NCBI GenBank assembly: GCA_036015235.1
Contig: CP107926.1
Location: forward strand, 5,289,501 to 5,353,500
Length of the DNA stretch: 64,000 nucleotides
From: Streptomyces sp. NBC_00433
GTDB taxonomy: Bacteria > Actinomycetota > Actinomycetes > Streptomycetales > Streptomycetaceae
Reading direction: 5' to 3'
Positions 1 to 8,462 of the stretch are shown piece by piece. Position numbers and translations under genes: made by a program. Position 1 is the stretch's first letter. Each line of letters starts with the position of its first letter. The notes under the pieces were generated by a model. It made no database searches and was not told the DNA's origin. It worked only from the letters and a program-made list of their open reading frames with translations.

Positions 1-145
1 CCTCGTCCTGTCGGACCTCGTCGAGAACGTCGATGGCGAGCGGGGGGCTGTAGTCGAAGCTGATCAGTTCCCTGTGGACCAGGAAGTTCGGCGGGATGCG
101 CCAGCGGTTGAGGAACTCGTCTCGGGTTCTGATGGGGTTTGTCAT
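1..145 (-). CDS. Unknown protein, N-terminal part only (runs off the window)
   Basis: An ATG at 145 opens a reading frame that continues past the left edge; about 48 residues are visible, beginning MTNPIRTRDEFLNRW. Its ATG overlaps the TGA of the radical SAM gene at 142-1065 by the ATGA arrangement, so it is almost certainly the fourth gene of the same leftward operon. The visible part is charged and soluble-looking, with no signal peptide or membrane segment. I do not recognise the family. Its position suggests a role with the two radical SAM enzymes, but that is only inference from context. Confidence 0.6.
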   Translation of the reverse strand, partial: MTNPIRTRDEFLNRWRIPPNFLVHRELISFDYSPPLAIDVLDEVRQDE

Positions 146-1065
146 GGGCTGCTCGCAGGTGGGGGTTCGGCGCGGCAGATGGCCGCGCAGGAAGGGGTGG
201 TCCACTCCTGGGGCTCGGCGTCGAGGAAGTCGCGGATTGTCGTCCTGGGGGCGGTCACGCTCACTGAGGCTTTGCCGTACGGACAACGGCGGATCTCACC
301 TGCCGCGGACACGTACAGGGACCTGCCCTGGCAACGTCGCCTCCCAGGCGGTTCGCGGTGCAGGGCCTGGAGGTCTTGGACGTGTCGGCGGAAGCGCGGC
401 GTGAGGCGGAAGTGGGCGCCCAACAGGGTGGTGTCGTCGCTCTGCTGACGGAGATAGTCGGTCACGCTCCACCCGGCGCGAGCCCGGTCGGCTTCGTCGA
501 GCATGACCGGACTGAATTGGACCTCTGTCTTCGATTCGGCAACCAGATCGTGCAGGGCGCGGCACTCGGCATCGGTGAGCTGCCAGTAGGTGACGTGCAA
601 GACCCTGCCCAGTGTGACGCTGAGCTTGTCGAGGGTAGCCATCCCCGTGGCGGCGCTGCGTTGGGTCCGACCGAGCCTCATCGCGGCGGCTGAGTCCGCG
701 GACACGGTGACGTTGGCCAGCAGATGCGCCACTTCCTCCAGCCGCTCCACGTCCTCGGGAATGCGGGCGGAAGTGACCGCGGAGATCGGCATACCGAACT
801 GATGGGCCAGGCGGACGAGTTGCCGCAGTTCCGGATGGTGGGCAGGCTCGCCACCAGTGAGACAGATCTCTTCGGCACCTGCTTCCTTCAGTCGGGACAG
901 GCTGCGAGTGTAGAGGGGCAGGGCGAGGTAGCCGTGGGCTCGGTCGGCGCGGAAGCAGAAACCACATGCGATCTTGCAATGGCCGGCGGTGCTGATCAGC
1001 GCCGACCGAAACCTCCCACGGCCGGTCCGTGGTGCGGGCGGCGTGGTCACGGTGTGGGTGTTCAC
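142..1065 (-). CDS. Radical SAM enzyme (second maturase-like enzyme of the operon)
   Basis: This 307-residue protein has the radical SAM signature CKIACGFC (CX3CX2C) about 30 residues from its N-terminus, followed by a TGGEP segment typical of the SAM-binding strand. Such enzymes bind a 4Fe-4S cluster and cleave S-adenosylmethionine to a 5'-deoxyadenosyl radical. The C-terminal third has a few cysteines (near GRRRCQGRSLYVS, RRCPYG and SCAAICR) that could hold an auxiliary cluster, but the arrangement is not a classic SPASM domain. I chose the GTG at 1065 because it overlaps the stop of the upstream SPASM gene (GTGA); longer forms in this frame run through that gene. The substrate is unknown; operon context points to peptide or protein modification. 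Confidence 0.85.
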   Translation of the reverse strand: MNTHTVTTPPAPRTGRGRFRSALISTAGHCKIACGFCFRADRAHGYLALPLYTRSLSRLKEAGAEEICLTGGEPAHHPELRQLVRLAHQFGMPISAVTSARIPEDVERLEEVAHLLANVTVSADSAAAMRLGRTQRSAATGMATLDKLSVTLGRVLHVTYWQLTDAECRALHDLVAESKTEVQFSPVMLDEADRARAGWSVTDYLRQQSDDTTLLGAHFRLTPRFRRHVQDLQALHREPPGRRRCQGRSLYVSAAGEIRRCPYGKASVSVTAPRTTIRDFLDAEPQEWTTPSCAAICRAEPPPASSP

Positions 1066-2363
1066 TGCAGCCCCGTGCTGTCCCACACGGCGATCTCGAC
1101 CGTGCTGGTGTAGAACGCGCACATCTGCGGGTCCGGCCGCTCCCCACCGATCAGCAGTTGCTCGTTGCGGGAGGGGCCGCCACAGATCGCCAACGCCGGA
1201 CAAGTGCCGCACTGCGGCAGAGGTGCCACTTCCTTGGCAATGCCGCCCAGGAGACCTGCGTCGGCCCGGATTTCATCAAGGGTGTGGAGAAACGCAGGCT
1301 CGGTGAAGTTGATGTCGCACAGACTGACCCGCTGCCCTGGTAGCAGCGCCGCGTTCAGGGTGCGGTCGCTCTGCATGTGGTCCAGCAACATGGGTCGACG
1401 CCGGTCGAGTGCCTGGAAGGCGCGGTCAAGGACGGAGAACATCATTCCGCCGCGGCCCAGGGCGACAAGTCGCGCCTGGTACAGCTCCTTCGACAGGTCG
1501 GCCCCGTCGACGATCCACCGACCACCGGTGGGGATGGGGGTGTTGGCGTAGATGAACTTCAGGCCGAGTTCCTCGATGATCCAGGTGACGGTCTCGGCCA
1601 GGCGGCCGATGTTCGCCGGGGTCGGGGTGAGATTGCAGCCCACATGGATGCCGTCGATCTCCAGGAGCCGGCGCACGTTGCGGCGGATGCGGTCATCAGC
1701 CGCTTGCCCGCCGAGGAGCCGTCGGTGCGCGGAGTTGACGGACGGCGGCCCGTCGATGGAGACGCCGACCCCGTACCGGTAGCGGGCGAAATGCTCGGCC
1801 ATATCGTCGGTGAGGCGGGCGCCGTTGGTGACGACGGTGCGCCGAACCTGCTTTACGCCGTGTTCGGTTGCGAGCTTGTCGGCGAGGTCGTCGCCGTACT
1901 GCATCAGGTCGAAGCGGGTTGTCGGTTCGCCGCCGAACCACTGGACGGCCACCTCGTCTCGGCCGGCGTTGGTCTCGAACAGGTACGTCAGGCCTGCGAC
2001 GAGGTCGTCCTCGCTCATGTCCGGCTTGCCGGTGTTCGTGTCGACGAAGCAGTAGCTGCATGCCATGTTGCAGCGGTCGGTGAGCACCACACGAAGGCCA
2101 CTGATCCTGACCGGTGTGGCATCAAGGCCGAGGTTGCTGAGGCGGGAACGGAGTGCCTCACGCGGGTCCGACTGCGGGGTGTCGGGCGTGAAGCCGAGCT
2201 CGGAGAGAGCTGTGTGCGTCGCGGTCGGGGGGACCGCGGAGAGGTCAGTGACCTCCCCGCGGTCGAGGTACACGCTCTCCAGCGTGACCGGGTCGAGCAG
2301 AGCAGCCTGCCCGTCCCGGTCGTACTGGATGTACTTCCCCCACAGGAGCTGGGAGGAGGCCAC
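1062..2363 (-). CDS. SPASM-domain radical SAM protein, peptide-maturase type
   Basis: A 433-residue protein. The N-terminal 90 residues may be a peptide-recognition-like region. The radical SAM core follows, with CNMACSYC (CX3CX2C), FGGEPT, and VSIDGP, a motif shared with anaerobic sulfatase and peptide maturases. The C-terminal part has cysteines in SLCDINF, CGTCPALAICGG and QMCAFY, which match the SPASM auxiliary-cluster pattern. Family members cross-link or otherwise modify ribosomal peptides, or activate sulfatases. The gene begins 5 bases after the 118-residue protein gene and overlaps the next radical SAM gene, so all three are probably co-transcribed. The adjacent small protein is the obvious candidate substrate or partner, which is inference. 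Confidence 0.9.
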   Translation of the reverse strand: MASSQLLWGKYIQYDRDGQAALLDPVTLESVYLDRGEVTDLSAVPPTATHTALSELGFTPDTPQSDPREALRSRLSNLGLDATPVRISGLRVVLTDRCNMACSYCFVDTNTGKPDMSEDDLVAGLTYLFETNAGRDEVAVQWFGGEPTTRFDLMQYGDDLADKLATEHGVKQVRRTVVTNGARLTDDMAEHFARYRYGVGVSIDGPPSVNSAHRRLLGGQAADDRIRRNVRRLLEIDGIHVGCNLTPTPANIGRLAETVTWIIEELGLKFIYANTPIPTGGRWIVDGADLSKELYQARLVALGRGGMMFSVLDRAFQALDRRRPMLLDHMQSDRTLNAALLPGQRVSLCDINFTEPAFLHTLDEIRADAGLLGGIAKEVAPLPQCGTCPALAICGGPSRNEQLLIGGERPDPQMCAFYTSTVEIAVWDSTGLQ

Positions 2364-2368
2364 CGGAA

Positions 2369-2725
2369 CTACGCGGCTTCCTCGGCGACGATCCCGCGCT
2401 CGGTCATCACCTTGCGGACCAGGTCCTCACCCGTGGCCTGCAGCCGTGCCGAGGCCTCCGGGGAGCCACCGTCGGCGAGGACGATGACGCCGGGCAGAGT
2501 CGGGTTGGCGGCGATGAACGTGATTCCGGCGGGCTCGGTGGTGACGATCATGATGGCGTTTTCGACCGGGACCCAGTCGGTCTTGTCCTTGACCCCTTCG
2601 AGGATCTCGGCCTGCTTGGCCTGGAAGGCGTCACGCTCGCCCATCCAGACCCCTGCCTTGGTCTTCGAGTCGACGACGTCCGCGTAGATCAGGTGGTCGC
2701 TCTTGGCTCGGCGAGGTGTCGGCAT
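2369..2725 (-). CDS. Small protein of the radical SAM operon, candidate substrate or partner
   Basis: A 118-residue protein, MPTPRRAKSDHLIYADVV... to ...GIVAEEAA. The ATG at 2725 has an AGGAG ribosome-binding sequence about 10 bases upstream, which decides it against the longer form starting at 2809. It has no cysteine, signal peptide or membrane segment. Composition is mixed alpha/beta with a central hydrophobic stretch around AIMIVTTEPAGITFIAANP and an acidic tail. I do not recognise a family. It is the first gene of the operon, directly ahead of a SPASM enzyme, the usual place for a precursor peptide, though 118 residues is long for one. It could equally be an accessory protein. Confidence 0.7.
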   Translation of the reverse strand: MPTPRRAKSDHLIYADVVDSKTKAGVWMGERDAFQAKQAEILEGVKDKTDWVPVENAIMIVTTEPAGITFIAANPTLPGVIVLADGGSPEASARLQATGEDLVRKVMTERGIVAEEAA

Positions 2726-3034
2726 AGCACTCGTCTCCTGTCGTTGGCGCTGTCTGTCTCGGATCTGGCGTTGCTGTGAGGTCCCGGCAATTCGCTGGGC
2801 CTTGTCCATGAGGGCGCTCCCGGGCGATCAAGGTCACCATCCGTCGGCGCCGGGGTCCTCGGTCTCGCACAGCTCGCCGGGACCGGCGGAAGAGACCAGC
2901 TAACAGCCGGGTGCAGCGGCTCAGCCATGGAGCAGCTGTTGTTTTCGTGTTGTTTCCTGGCCGACGAGATCCGGCCGCAGAGGCTCCGGTGGGTGCTTGT
3001 TTCGCTACCCTGTGAGACGACTTTGGGGGTGTCG
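2726..3034. promoter_or_regulatory. Divergent intergenic region
   Basis: This stretch separates the leftward radical SAM operon from the rightward regulator at 3035, so it should hold promoters for both. I see the AGGAG of the 118-residue gene at the left edge and a run of five G residues (3025-3029) serving the regulator at the right edge. I do not see a convincing -35/-10 pair or operator by eye, and short reading frames here have no coding character. Confidence 0.4.
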
Positions 3035-4378
3035 ATGGCGGGAAGCCAGGCCGCTTCGCGATTAGTTCATCCGCTCAGTTGCGTACGTGCCGCGAAGGGG
3101 TGGACGTTCCAGGACGTGGTCGACATCGTTGCCCGAGGGACCAACGGCTCTGCTCGCCGCGACAAGGCATGGCGCTGGGAGAACTGGGGTGTCGAGCCGG
3201 ACCTGCCGAGCCAACTCGCCATTGCCGAGGAATTGGGCGTCCCCGAGGACCAGGTACGCAGCCAGCGCTGGCCCGCCTGGCTCCCGGACGGCGACCCCAT
3301 CCGCACAGGTTTCTCGTGGACGGCGCCGGGGACGCTCCAGGCACTGAACGACACATTGGAGCACGCCATCCTCGATCGACGCGCGTTCATGAAATTGAGC
3401 GGCCCGACTCTCGTCGGGCTGGCCGAGGAGTGGCTTGCCGTCGAACCGCCGGCGCTGACCGAGGTGCTGTCCGGCGGCCGGGTCGGTGACCACCTGGTCG
3501 CGCGGATGGAGGATGGTCTGCCGCGGTTGAGGGAGCTGGAGGCCGCCTGCGGCGGCGAGCGGGCTCGGAAGCTGCTGGACGCCGAACTCGGCATCGTCAC
3601 CAGGATCCTGGACAGATCCTCGTACTCCGCGGCATCCGGCCGACGCCTCTACCGTCTGGCCGCTGAACTGGGCCGGATCGCGGGCTTCGCCTCATTCGAC
3701 GCGGGACTGCACTCAGCCGCACAGAGGTACTGGACGACGGGCCTGCGGGCCGCCCACTGCGCCGACGACCCTGCGGTCGCAGCGAACATTCTCAAGTCCA
3801 TGAGCCTGCAGTGCTACGACCACGGCATGTTCCGCGCGTCCCTCGATCTGGCCCGCACGGCTGTGGACGGCGCCGGGCCGGTCACTGCCAGGGCGCAGGC
3901 GATGCTTCTCCTCCGGCAGGCGCGGGCGGAGGCCGCGTGCGGAAACCGGGCGGCCTGCGACCATGTCCTCGCTGCAGCAGAGCGTGCCTACGCCAGATCT
4001 GCCGGTTCCGACGGCGAACCGGGATGGACCGCCTACTTCGACGAAGCCGAATTCCACGCCCAGGTCGGAACCTGCCACATCGATCTGGGCAGGCAGGCCG
4101 ATGCCGGACGCTCCTTCGCCGGCGCACTGGCTCTGATGCCCGAGGCAAAGGCCCGTGACCGCGCGACGTACGTCATCCGCCTGTCGTCCACCCAGCTTGC
4201 CTTGGGGGAGGCCGAACACGCGATCAGCCTCCTGCTGTCGGCTGTCGAACTCATCCACGAAGCCCCCTCCCAGCGGAACATCGTGCGCGCGAAGGCCGTC
4301 CGAGACCGCCTTCCGTTCGAGAGATCCGACCCCCGGGCCGTGCAACTCGATACCGGCCTCGCCACACTGGTCGCATGA
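3035..4378 (+). CDS. Helix-turn-helix regulator with TPR-like C-terminal region (module 1)
   Basis: A 447-residue soluble protein. The N-terminal 70 residues form a helix-turn-helix of the type found in Streptomyces XRE-like regulators, with a characteristic KAWRWEN segment. The long alpha-helical C-terminal part (about residues 150-440) is rich in Ala-Leu repeats resembling tetratricopeptide units, probably a sensor. Its central part is clearly paralogous to the regulator at 6899-8458: both have LDAEL/IDAEL, GELARIAG/AELGRIAG, FDxGxxxxAxRYxxTGLRAAH. I chose the ATG at 3035, preceded by GGGGG; a GTG at 3029 is also possible. The stop overlaps the start of the next dehydrogenase gene (ATGA), so the two are translationally coupled. 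Confidence 0.8.
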   Translation: MAGSQAASRLVHPLSCVRAAKGWTFQDVVDIVARGTNGSARRDKAWRWENWGVEPDLPSQLAIAEELGVPEDQVRSQRWPAWLPDGDPIRTGFSWTAPGTLQALNDTLEHAILDRRAFMKLSGPTLVGLAEEWLAVEPPALTEVLSGGRVGDHLVARMEDGLPRLRELEAACGGERARKLLDAELGIVTRILDRSSYSAASGRRLYRLAAELGRIAGFASFDAGLHSAAQRYWTTGLRAAHCADDPAVAANILKSMSLQCYDHGMFRASLDLARTAVDGAGPVTARAQAMLLLRQARAEAACGNRAACDHVLAAAERAYARSAGSDGEPGWTAYFDEAEFHAQVGTCHIDLGRQADAGRSFAGALALMPEAKARDRATYVIRLSSTQLALGEAEHAISLLLSAVELIHEAPSQRNIVRAKAVRDRLPFERSDPRAVQLDTGLATLVA

Positions 4379-5088
4379 CCGATCGCACGCCGCGCCGAGT
4401 CGCGCTGATATCCGGCGGCAACCGAGGCCTCGGCCTCGCCATCGCTCGCCGCCTCACCGAGTACGGGCTTCACGTCGTCATCGGCACCCGGGACGAACTC
4501 TCTGGACGGGACGCGGTGGAGGCTCTGTCCAAAGAGGGCCACGACGTCCGCTCCCATCAACTCGATGTCACCGACCCAGCAAGCGTCGCCCGTGCAGTAG
4601 CAGACGTCGCGAACAGCGCAGGACGACTCGACGTCCTGGTGAACAACGCCGCCGTGGCGATCGATCGAGGCCAGCCCGCCGCCGGGCCGGACTTCGAAAA
4701 GGTCCGAGCCACGCTCGACGCCAACCTCGTCGGCGCCTGGCGACTCAGCGCCGCTGCCGTCCGCGAGATGCGCAAGAACGGCTACGGCCGCATCGTCAAC
4801 ATCACCAGCCATCTCGGCTCGCTGAGCAACATGGGCGCGGGCAACGTGGCCTATCGGGTCTCCAAGGCGGGCCTCAACGCCCTGACCGGCATTCTCGCCG
4901 CAGAACTCGAAGGAAGCGGCATCCTGGTCAACGCCGTGTCGCCAGGCCGCATGGACACGAGGATGGCCTACGGAGAAACCGACCGCTCAGCCGCGGACGG
5001 CGCCGACACACCAGTCTGGCTGGCCACCCTCCCGGACGACGGGCCAACCGGTGGCCTGTTCCACGAGCGTGCGCCGCTGCCCTGGTAG
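4375..5088 (+). CDS. Short-chain dehydrogenase/reductase (module 1)
   Basis: A 237-residue classical SDR. It has the nucleotide-binding glycine motif SGGNRGLGLA near the N-terminus, an NNAAV segment matching the NNAG motif, a catalytic serine region (NITSHLGS) and YRVSK, the YxxxK catalytic pair. Such enzymes use NAD(P)H to reduce carbonyls or oxidise alcohols. The substrate cannot be read from sequence. It is closely related to the SDR at 8463-9179, including the C-terminal DDGPTGGLFHERAPLPW against DDGPTGEFFQGREHLPW. It is coupled to the upstream regulator by an ATGA overlap, so both modules encode a sensor-like regulator together with an oxidoreductase. Confidence 0.9.
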   Translation: MTDRTPRRVALISGGNRGLGLAIARRLTEYGLHVVIGTRDELSGRDAVEALSKEGHDVRSHQLDVTDPASVARAVADVANSAGRLDVLVNNAAVAIDRGQPAAGPDFEKVRATLDANLVGAWRLSAAAVREMRKNGYGRIVNITSHLGSLSNMGAGNVAYRVSKAGLNALTGILAAELEGSGILVNAVSPGRMDTRMAYGETDRSAADGADTPVWLATLPDDGPTGGLFHERAPLPW

Positions 5089-5119
5089 TTCAAAGGCCCC
5101 ATCATTGCCGCCCCGCGCC

Positions 5120-5356
5120 TCAGTCCAGCGAGAAGTCGGCCTGGCCGCCCTTGACCCCGGACACGAAGGCGGCCCACTCCTGGCGGTTGAAGATCAGCGC
5201 CGGGCCGCTGGGGACCGTCGACTGGCGTACGGCGACACCGCCGTCCGGCAGCGTTTTGATCTCGACGCAGGCGCCGCCGTTCGGGCCGCTCCAGTCCTTG
5301 TGCCAACCGTCCTCGCCCAGCTCCAGCGCGGGCATGCCGTTGTAGATGAGGGTCAC
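5120..5356 (-). CDS. DUF397 protein
   Basis: A 78-residue protein with the DUF397 pattern: W-KS/DWSGPNGGACVEI near the centre, then VAVRQST, GPALIFNRQEWAAFVSGVK at the C-terminal side. In Streptomyces such proteins are normally encoded next to an XRE regulator with a DUF5753-type C-terminal domain and are thought to be its small partner; the WhiJ group is the studied example. Here the GTG start (5356) overlaps the stop of the XRE gene at 5353-6225 as GTGA, exactly that arrangement. Confidence 0.9.
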   Translation of the reverse strand: MTLIYNGMPALELGEDGWHKDWSGPNGGACVEIKTLPDGGVAVRQSTVPSGPALIFNRQEWAAFVSGVKGGQADFSLD

Positions 5357-6225
5357 CGGTACTCCTTGCGTATTCCTTCCAGGAAGACCCTGGTCTGTGC
5401 TTCCGACTCGGCCATCTCGGACAGCCTGTCGAGGACCTGCAGGTGCGCGACGACGTCTTCGTCCTCGTCGAGGTAGACGGCGCTCGTGAGGCTTTCGGCG
5501 TAGGCGATGTCCGGCAGTTCCGGCTGCGCGAACCGGAAGAAGTGGATAGGGCCGGGGGCGGCGTGCGGACCGGCGGCAAAGGGGAGGTACTGCAGGGCGA
5601 TCCGGTCGGAGGTGGCGACTTCGAGCAGGTGGTCGATCTGGGCCAGCATGATCTCGGGGCCTGCGGCCGGGCGGCGGAAGACCGCCTCGTCCATGATCGT
5701 CATGATGGTGGGTGCACTCGGCCGGTGCAGGAGCTCCTGGCGGGCCATGCGCAGCGCGAGGCGCCGCTCTACTTCGTCGGGGGAGGCCGGCGGCACGCTG
5801 ACGTTGAGAACGGCACGAGCGTAGACGTCGACCTGGAGGAGGCCGCTGACGAACTGCGGCTCGTAGATCCTGATTTCCTCCGCACTGTTCTCCAGGCTGA
5901 CGAAGGCGCTGAACCAGCTGGGGAGGGCGTCGCGGTAGCGGTGCCACCAGCCTGGTTTCCTGGCCTCGGTGACCAAGTGGAGGAACTCCGCGGTCTCGTC
6001 CGGAGGGACGCCGTATGCCGCGAGAAGGAGCTTCACGTAGGCGGGCTTCAACCCGACATCGCCGTTCTCCAGGCGGCGCACGGTGAGTGCGGAGGCTCCG
6101 ATCTCGGCGGCTGCCTGCTCGTACGAGGCGCCGGCAGCCTGCCGGAGTGCAGCCAACCGGTTGCCGAGGACCATGCGCAGCACGGTGGGTGCCGGAGGCG
6201 GTGCGACAGAGCGGGCGCCGCTCAT
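5353..6225 (-). CDS. XRE-family regulator with DUF5753-type sensor domain
   Basis: A 290-residue protein. Residues about 18-75 form a helix-turn-helix of the XRE/Cro type (LGNRLAALRQAAG, followed by ALTVRRLENGDVGLK). The rest matches the DUF5753 domain common in Streptomyces, with W-HRYRD, EEIRIYEPQFVSGLLQ and the conserved late segment GPIHFFRF. The gene is translationally coupled to the DUF397 gene. It is divergent from the ATPase gene at 6441, and the intergenic region contains a perfect inverted repeat at 6302-6320 that could be its operator. Confidence 0.9.
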   Translation of the reverse strand: MSGARSVAPPPAPTVLRMVLGNRLAALRQAAGASYEQAAAEIGASALTVRRLENGDVGLKPAYVKLLLAAYGVPPDETAEFLHLVTEARKPGWWHRYRDALPSWFSAFVSLENSAEEIRIYEPQFVSGLLQVDVYARAVLNVSVPPASPDEVERRLALRMARQELLHRPSAPTIMTIMDEAVFRRPAAGPEIMLAQIDHLLEVATSDRIALQYLPFAAGPHAAPGPIHFFRFAQPELPDIAYAESLTSAVYLDEDEDVVAHLQVLDRLSEMAESEAQTRVFLEGIRKEYR

Positions 6226-6301
6226 GACGTGACCTGCTGCTGAACCCTCATGTGGTCGAGTCTGCCACGGAGTTGACTACTCGCCCAGGTCGATACGCTG
6301 C

Positions 6302-6320
6302 GTTCTGAAAAATTCAGAAC
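6302..6320. promoter_or_regulatory. Inverted repeat, candidate operator
   Basis: GTTCTGAA, three A residues, then TTCAGAAC: a perfect 8-bp inverted repeat in the divergent region between the XRE gene and the ATPase gene. Its size and symmetry suit an XRE-type dimer, and it lies just upstream of the likely promoter at 6326-6354. Binding by the neighbouring regulator is inference. Confidence 0.5.
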
Positions 6321-6325
6321 GACTC

Positions 6326-6354
6326 TTGCGGACCGATAGTGTGGCGCACATAGT
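6326..6354 (+). promoter_or_regulatory. Candidate housekeeping-type promoter
   Basis: TTGCGG at 6326-6331 and CATAGT at 6349-6354 are separated by 17 bases and point at the ATPase gene (6441). The match to a principal-sigma promoter is reasonable but not perfect. A short frame begins with GTG at 6361 and ends at 6444, overlapping the ATPase start, and could be a leader peptide; that is speculative. Confidence 0.4.
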
Positions 6355-6440
6355 GGTCAGGTGACCCACTTCACTTCGCTCACTTCAAAGGCCCCTTCTG
6401 GCACGCGAGTTGTCCAGCGTCGGACGCTTAGAGGCGATCG

Positions 6441-6902
6441 ATGATGACGGGTCTCGCTCACCGGCAGCCTGCGGCTCCGCCGGGTGCCGGACCGCAGGTC
6501 GAGGTCTGTGTGCTGCACCGGGCACCGACCACCTTGCCGGACGTCAGGCACTGGGCACGGGCGCAATTCGAGGCCTGGCATGTCCCAGCGGACGCGCTCC
6601 AGGAAGCAGAGCTGGTGTTCAGCGAGTTGGTCAGCAATGCCGTCCTGCACGGCTATGGCGATGTGGTCAGCTGTCGGATCGAGGCCGGCGCCGCGGACCT
6701 GCGCATCGAGATCCGTGAGCACGTAGTGCGAGAGGGAGCACACACCGCTGCGCCTCCGCCAGACACGCGATCCGAGGACGAACACGGCCGCGGGCTGCTG
6801 CTGGTCGAAGCACTCAGCTCCGACTGGGGAGTTGCGCCGACGCTTCCGGGGCCGGACGGCTGCCGCCGTGTATGGGCCCGGATCGGCCTGGCCGACCGGT
6901 GA
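6441..6902 (+). CDS. ATP-binding protein of the RsbW/anti-sigma HATPase type
   Basis: A 153-residue protein with the GHKL/HATPase_c motifs found in Streptomyces anti-sigma-factor-like regulators. The N box is ELVFSELVSNAVLHG and the G box is EHGRGLLLVEALSSDWG. In this family the ATPase may bind and inhibit a sigma factor or phosphorylate an antagonist, but most Streptomyces copies have no known partner and none is encoded here. The start has AGAGG upstream. Its TGA overlaps the GTG of the following regulator gene, so the two are coupled. Confidence 0.85.
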   Translation: MMTGLAHRQPAAPPGAGPQVEVCVLHRAPTTLPDVRHWARAQFEAWHVPADALQEAELVFSELVSNAVLHGYGDVVSCRIEAGAADLRIEIREHVVREGAHTAAPPPDTRSEDEHGRGLLLVEALSSDWGVAPTLPGPDGCRRVWARIGLADR

Positions 6903-8458
6903 CCAGGTCCGTTCCCGCCTACGAATCCACCGTCGGGCGCCAGATCCGACAGAAGCGCCGGGCGCTCGGATTACGGCAGTCGGAACTTGCCGCCGCGATC
7001 GGCATCTCCGCTCCGCGGCTGTCTGAGATCGAAACGGGCAAGGTTCTCCCCGAACTCGCCCTGCTCCGGCGCGCGAGAGCCGAACTGGCCGAGCGAGAGC
7101 GCATGAAGGACATCCCCGTCGACACGTCGGCCCGCCGAGCCCTCCCACACCCGCTTGCGGTGGTGCGCACCGAGCGCGGGTGGTCTCAGGAGGAGCTGGC
7201 TCGCCGCATCGCCGCCCGTATCGGCGGTCCCCGCGAGCGCGGCAAGGTCTGGCGTTGGGAGAACAGGAGCGTCGTACCGGACGAGACCACCCAACGCGCC
7301 TTGGCCGTCGAGTTGGGCGTACCCGTGGACCGCCTCTTCTCGCAGCCGTGGCCCACGTGGTTACCTGGCAGGGAGGGCGTCGACGTCGATACGCCGTGGA
7401 CCACCCCGGCCGCGGTGGCCGCCCTCGACTCGACCGTAGGCGAGGCGCTGGTGGACCGGCGAACATTCCTGACCCTTGGTGCCGAGAGCGCTGCGGTACT
7501 GGCGGCGAACTGGCCTGGGGCCGAACACGTCCCTGGGGCCGCTGCAGCGACCCGCGACGGTACGGCCGAGGACCTCGTCGCATCCCTGGAACTGCGCCTC
7601 CCGACCCTTCGCTCTTTGGACGACCTCCACGGCGGTGGCGCCGCACGGTCCGTGATCGACGCCGAACTCCGGACCGTCACGGAGGTTCTGAAGCAGGGGG
7701 TGCTGCGCGGCTCGGTTGAGCGGCGACTGTTCCAAGTGGCCGGCGAACTCGCACGCATCGCCGGGTGGGCCAGTTTCGACATCGGAATGAAGGCATCCGC
7801 GGAGCGCTACTTCGTCACCGGCCTGCGTGCCGCGCATGCCGCCGAGGACCGCGCTCTCGGCGCGAACATCATCAAGTGCACGGCTCTGCTGATGATCGAG
7901 TCCGAGCGCGCCCACGACGCCCTCGTCCTGGCCGACGCCGCCCGCCAGGCAACCTGCAGCGCCCCGTCGCGGGTGCAAGCCATGCTCGCGGTACGCCAGG
8001 CGAGAATCCACGCCGTACTGCACGACGGCCCGCAGTGCGACGCGCTGCTCGGCCAGGCGGAAGACCTCCTGGACCAGGCGCTCGGTCGTGACGACCATCC
8101 CGCGTACGTCAACTACTTCGGCCCGGCCGAACTGACGGCGCAGACCGCCGCATGCCACCTGGTCCTCGGCCGGCACGACGCGAGCACCCGGCTGTTGGAG
8201 TCGGCGGTACGTGACCAGCCGCGGTCCCGTGCCCGGGACCTGACCACGTACCGGCTCTGGCAGGCCGAATCCGCCCTGGCGCTGGGAGAAGTGGAGCACG
8301 CCTGTGTGCTGCTGGGGGAGACAGCACCCGCCGTCGCAGCCGAGAGCTCGACGCGCAACCGGGCGCGCCTGGCGTCGGTGCGCACGCTCCTGCGGCCGTA
8401 CGAAGGCACACCCGCGGTGCGGGACCTGGACGAACGGACCCGCGATCTGATCGCATGA
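6899..8458 (+). CDS. Regulator with two helix-turn-helix domains and TPR-like C-terminal region (module 2)
   Basis: A 519-residue protein. The N-terminal XRE domain (RQIRQKRRALGLRQSELAAAIG, then RLSEIETGKVLPE) is canonical. A second helix-turn-helix region follows around residues 75-145 with KVWRWENRSVVPD, equivalent to the single DNA-binding domain of the module 1 regulator. The remaining 370 residues are helical and paralogous to the same region of the gene at 3035-4378. I chose the GTG at 6899 because it overlaps the upstream stop (GTGA). The gene ends 4 bases before the second SDR gene. It appears to be a fusion variant of module 1 that has gained an extra XRE domain. Confidence 0.85.
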   Translation: MTRSVPAYESTVGRQIRQKRRALGLRQSELAAAIGISAPRLSEIETGKVLPELALLRRARAELAERERMKDIPVDTSARRALPHPLAVVRTERGWSQEELARRIAARIGGPRERGKVWRWENRSVVPDETTQRALAVELGVPVDRLFSQPWPTWLPGREGVDVDTPWTTPAAVAALDSTVGEALVDRRTFLTLGAESAAVLAANWPGAEHVPGAAAATRDGTAEDLVASLELRLPTLRSLDDLHGGGAARSVIDAELRTVTEVLKQGVLRGSVERRLFQVAGELARIAGWASFDIGMKASAERYFVTGLRAAHAAEDRALGANIIKCTALLMIESERAHDALVLADAARQATCSAPSRVQAMLAVRQARIHAVLHDGPQCDALLGQAEDLLDQALGRDDHPAYVNYFGPAELTAQTAACHLVLGRHDASTRLLESAVRDQPRSRARDLTTYRLWQAESALALGEVEHACVLLGETAPAVAAESSTRNRARLASVRTLLRPYEGTPAVRDLDERTRDLIA

Positions 8459-8462
8459 AGGC

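Noticed and set aside
142..1212. Long start of the second radical SAM gene at 1212
   Set aside because: The extra N-terminal part is an out-of-frame reading of the SPASM gene; GTG 1065 with the GTGA overlap fits the radical SAM domain.
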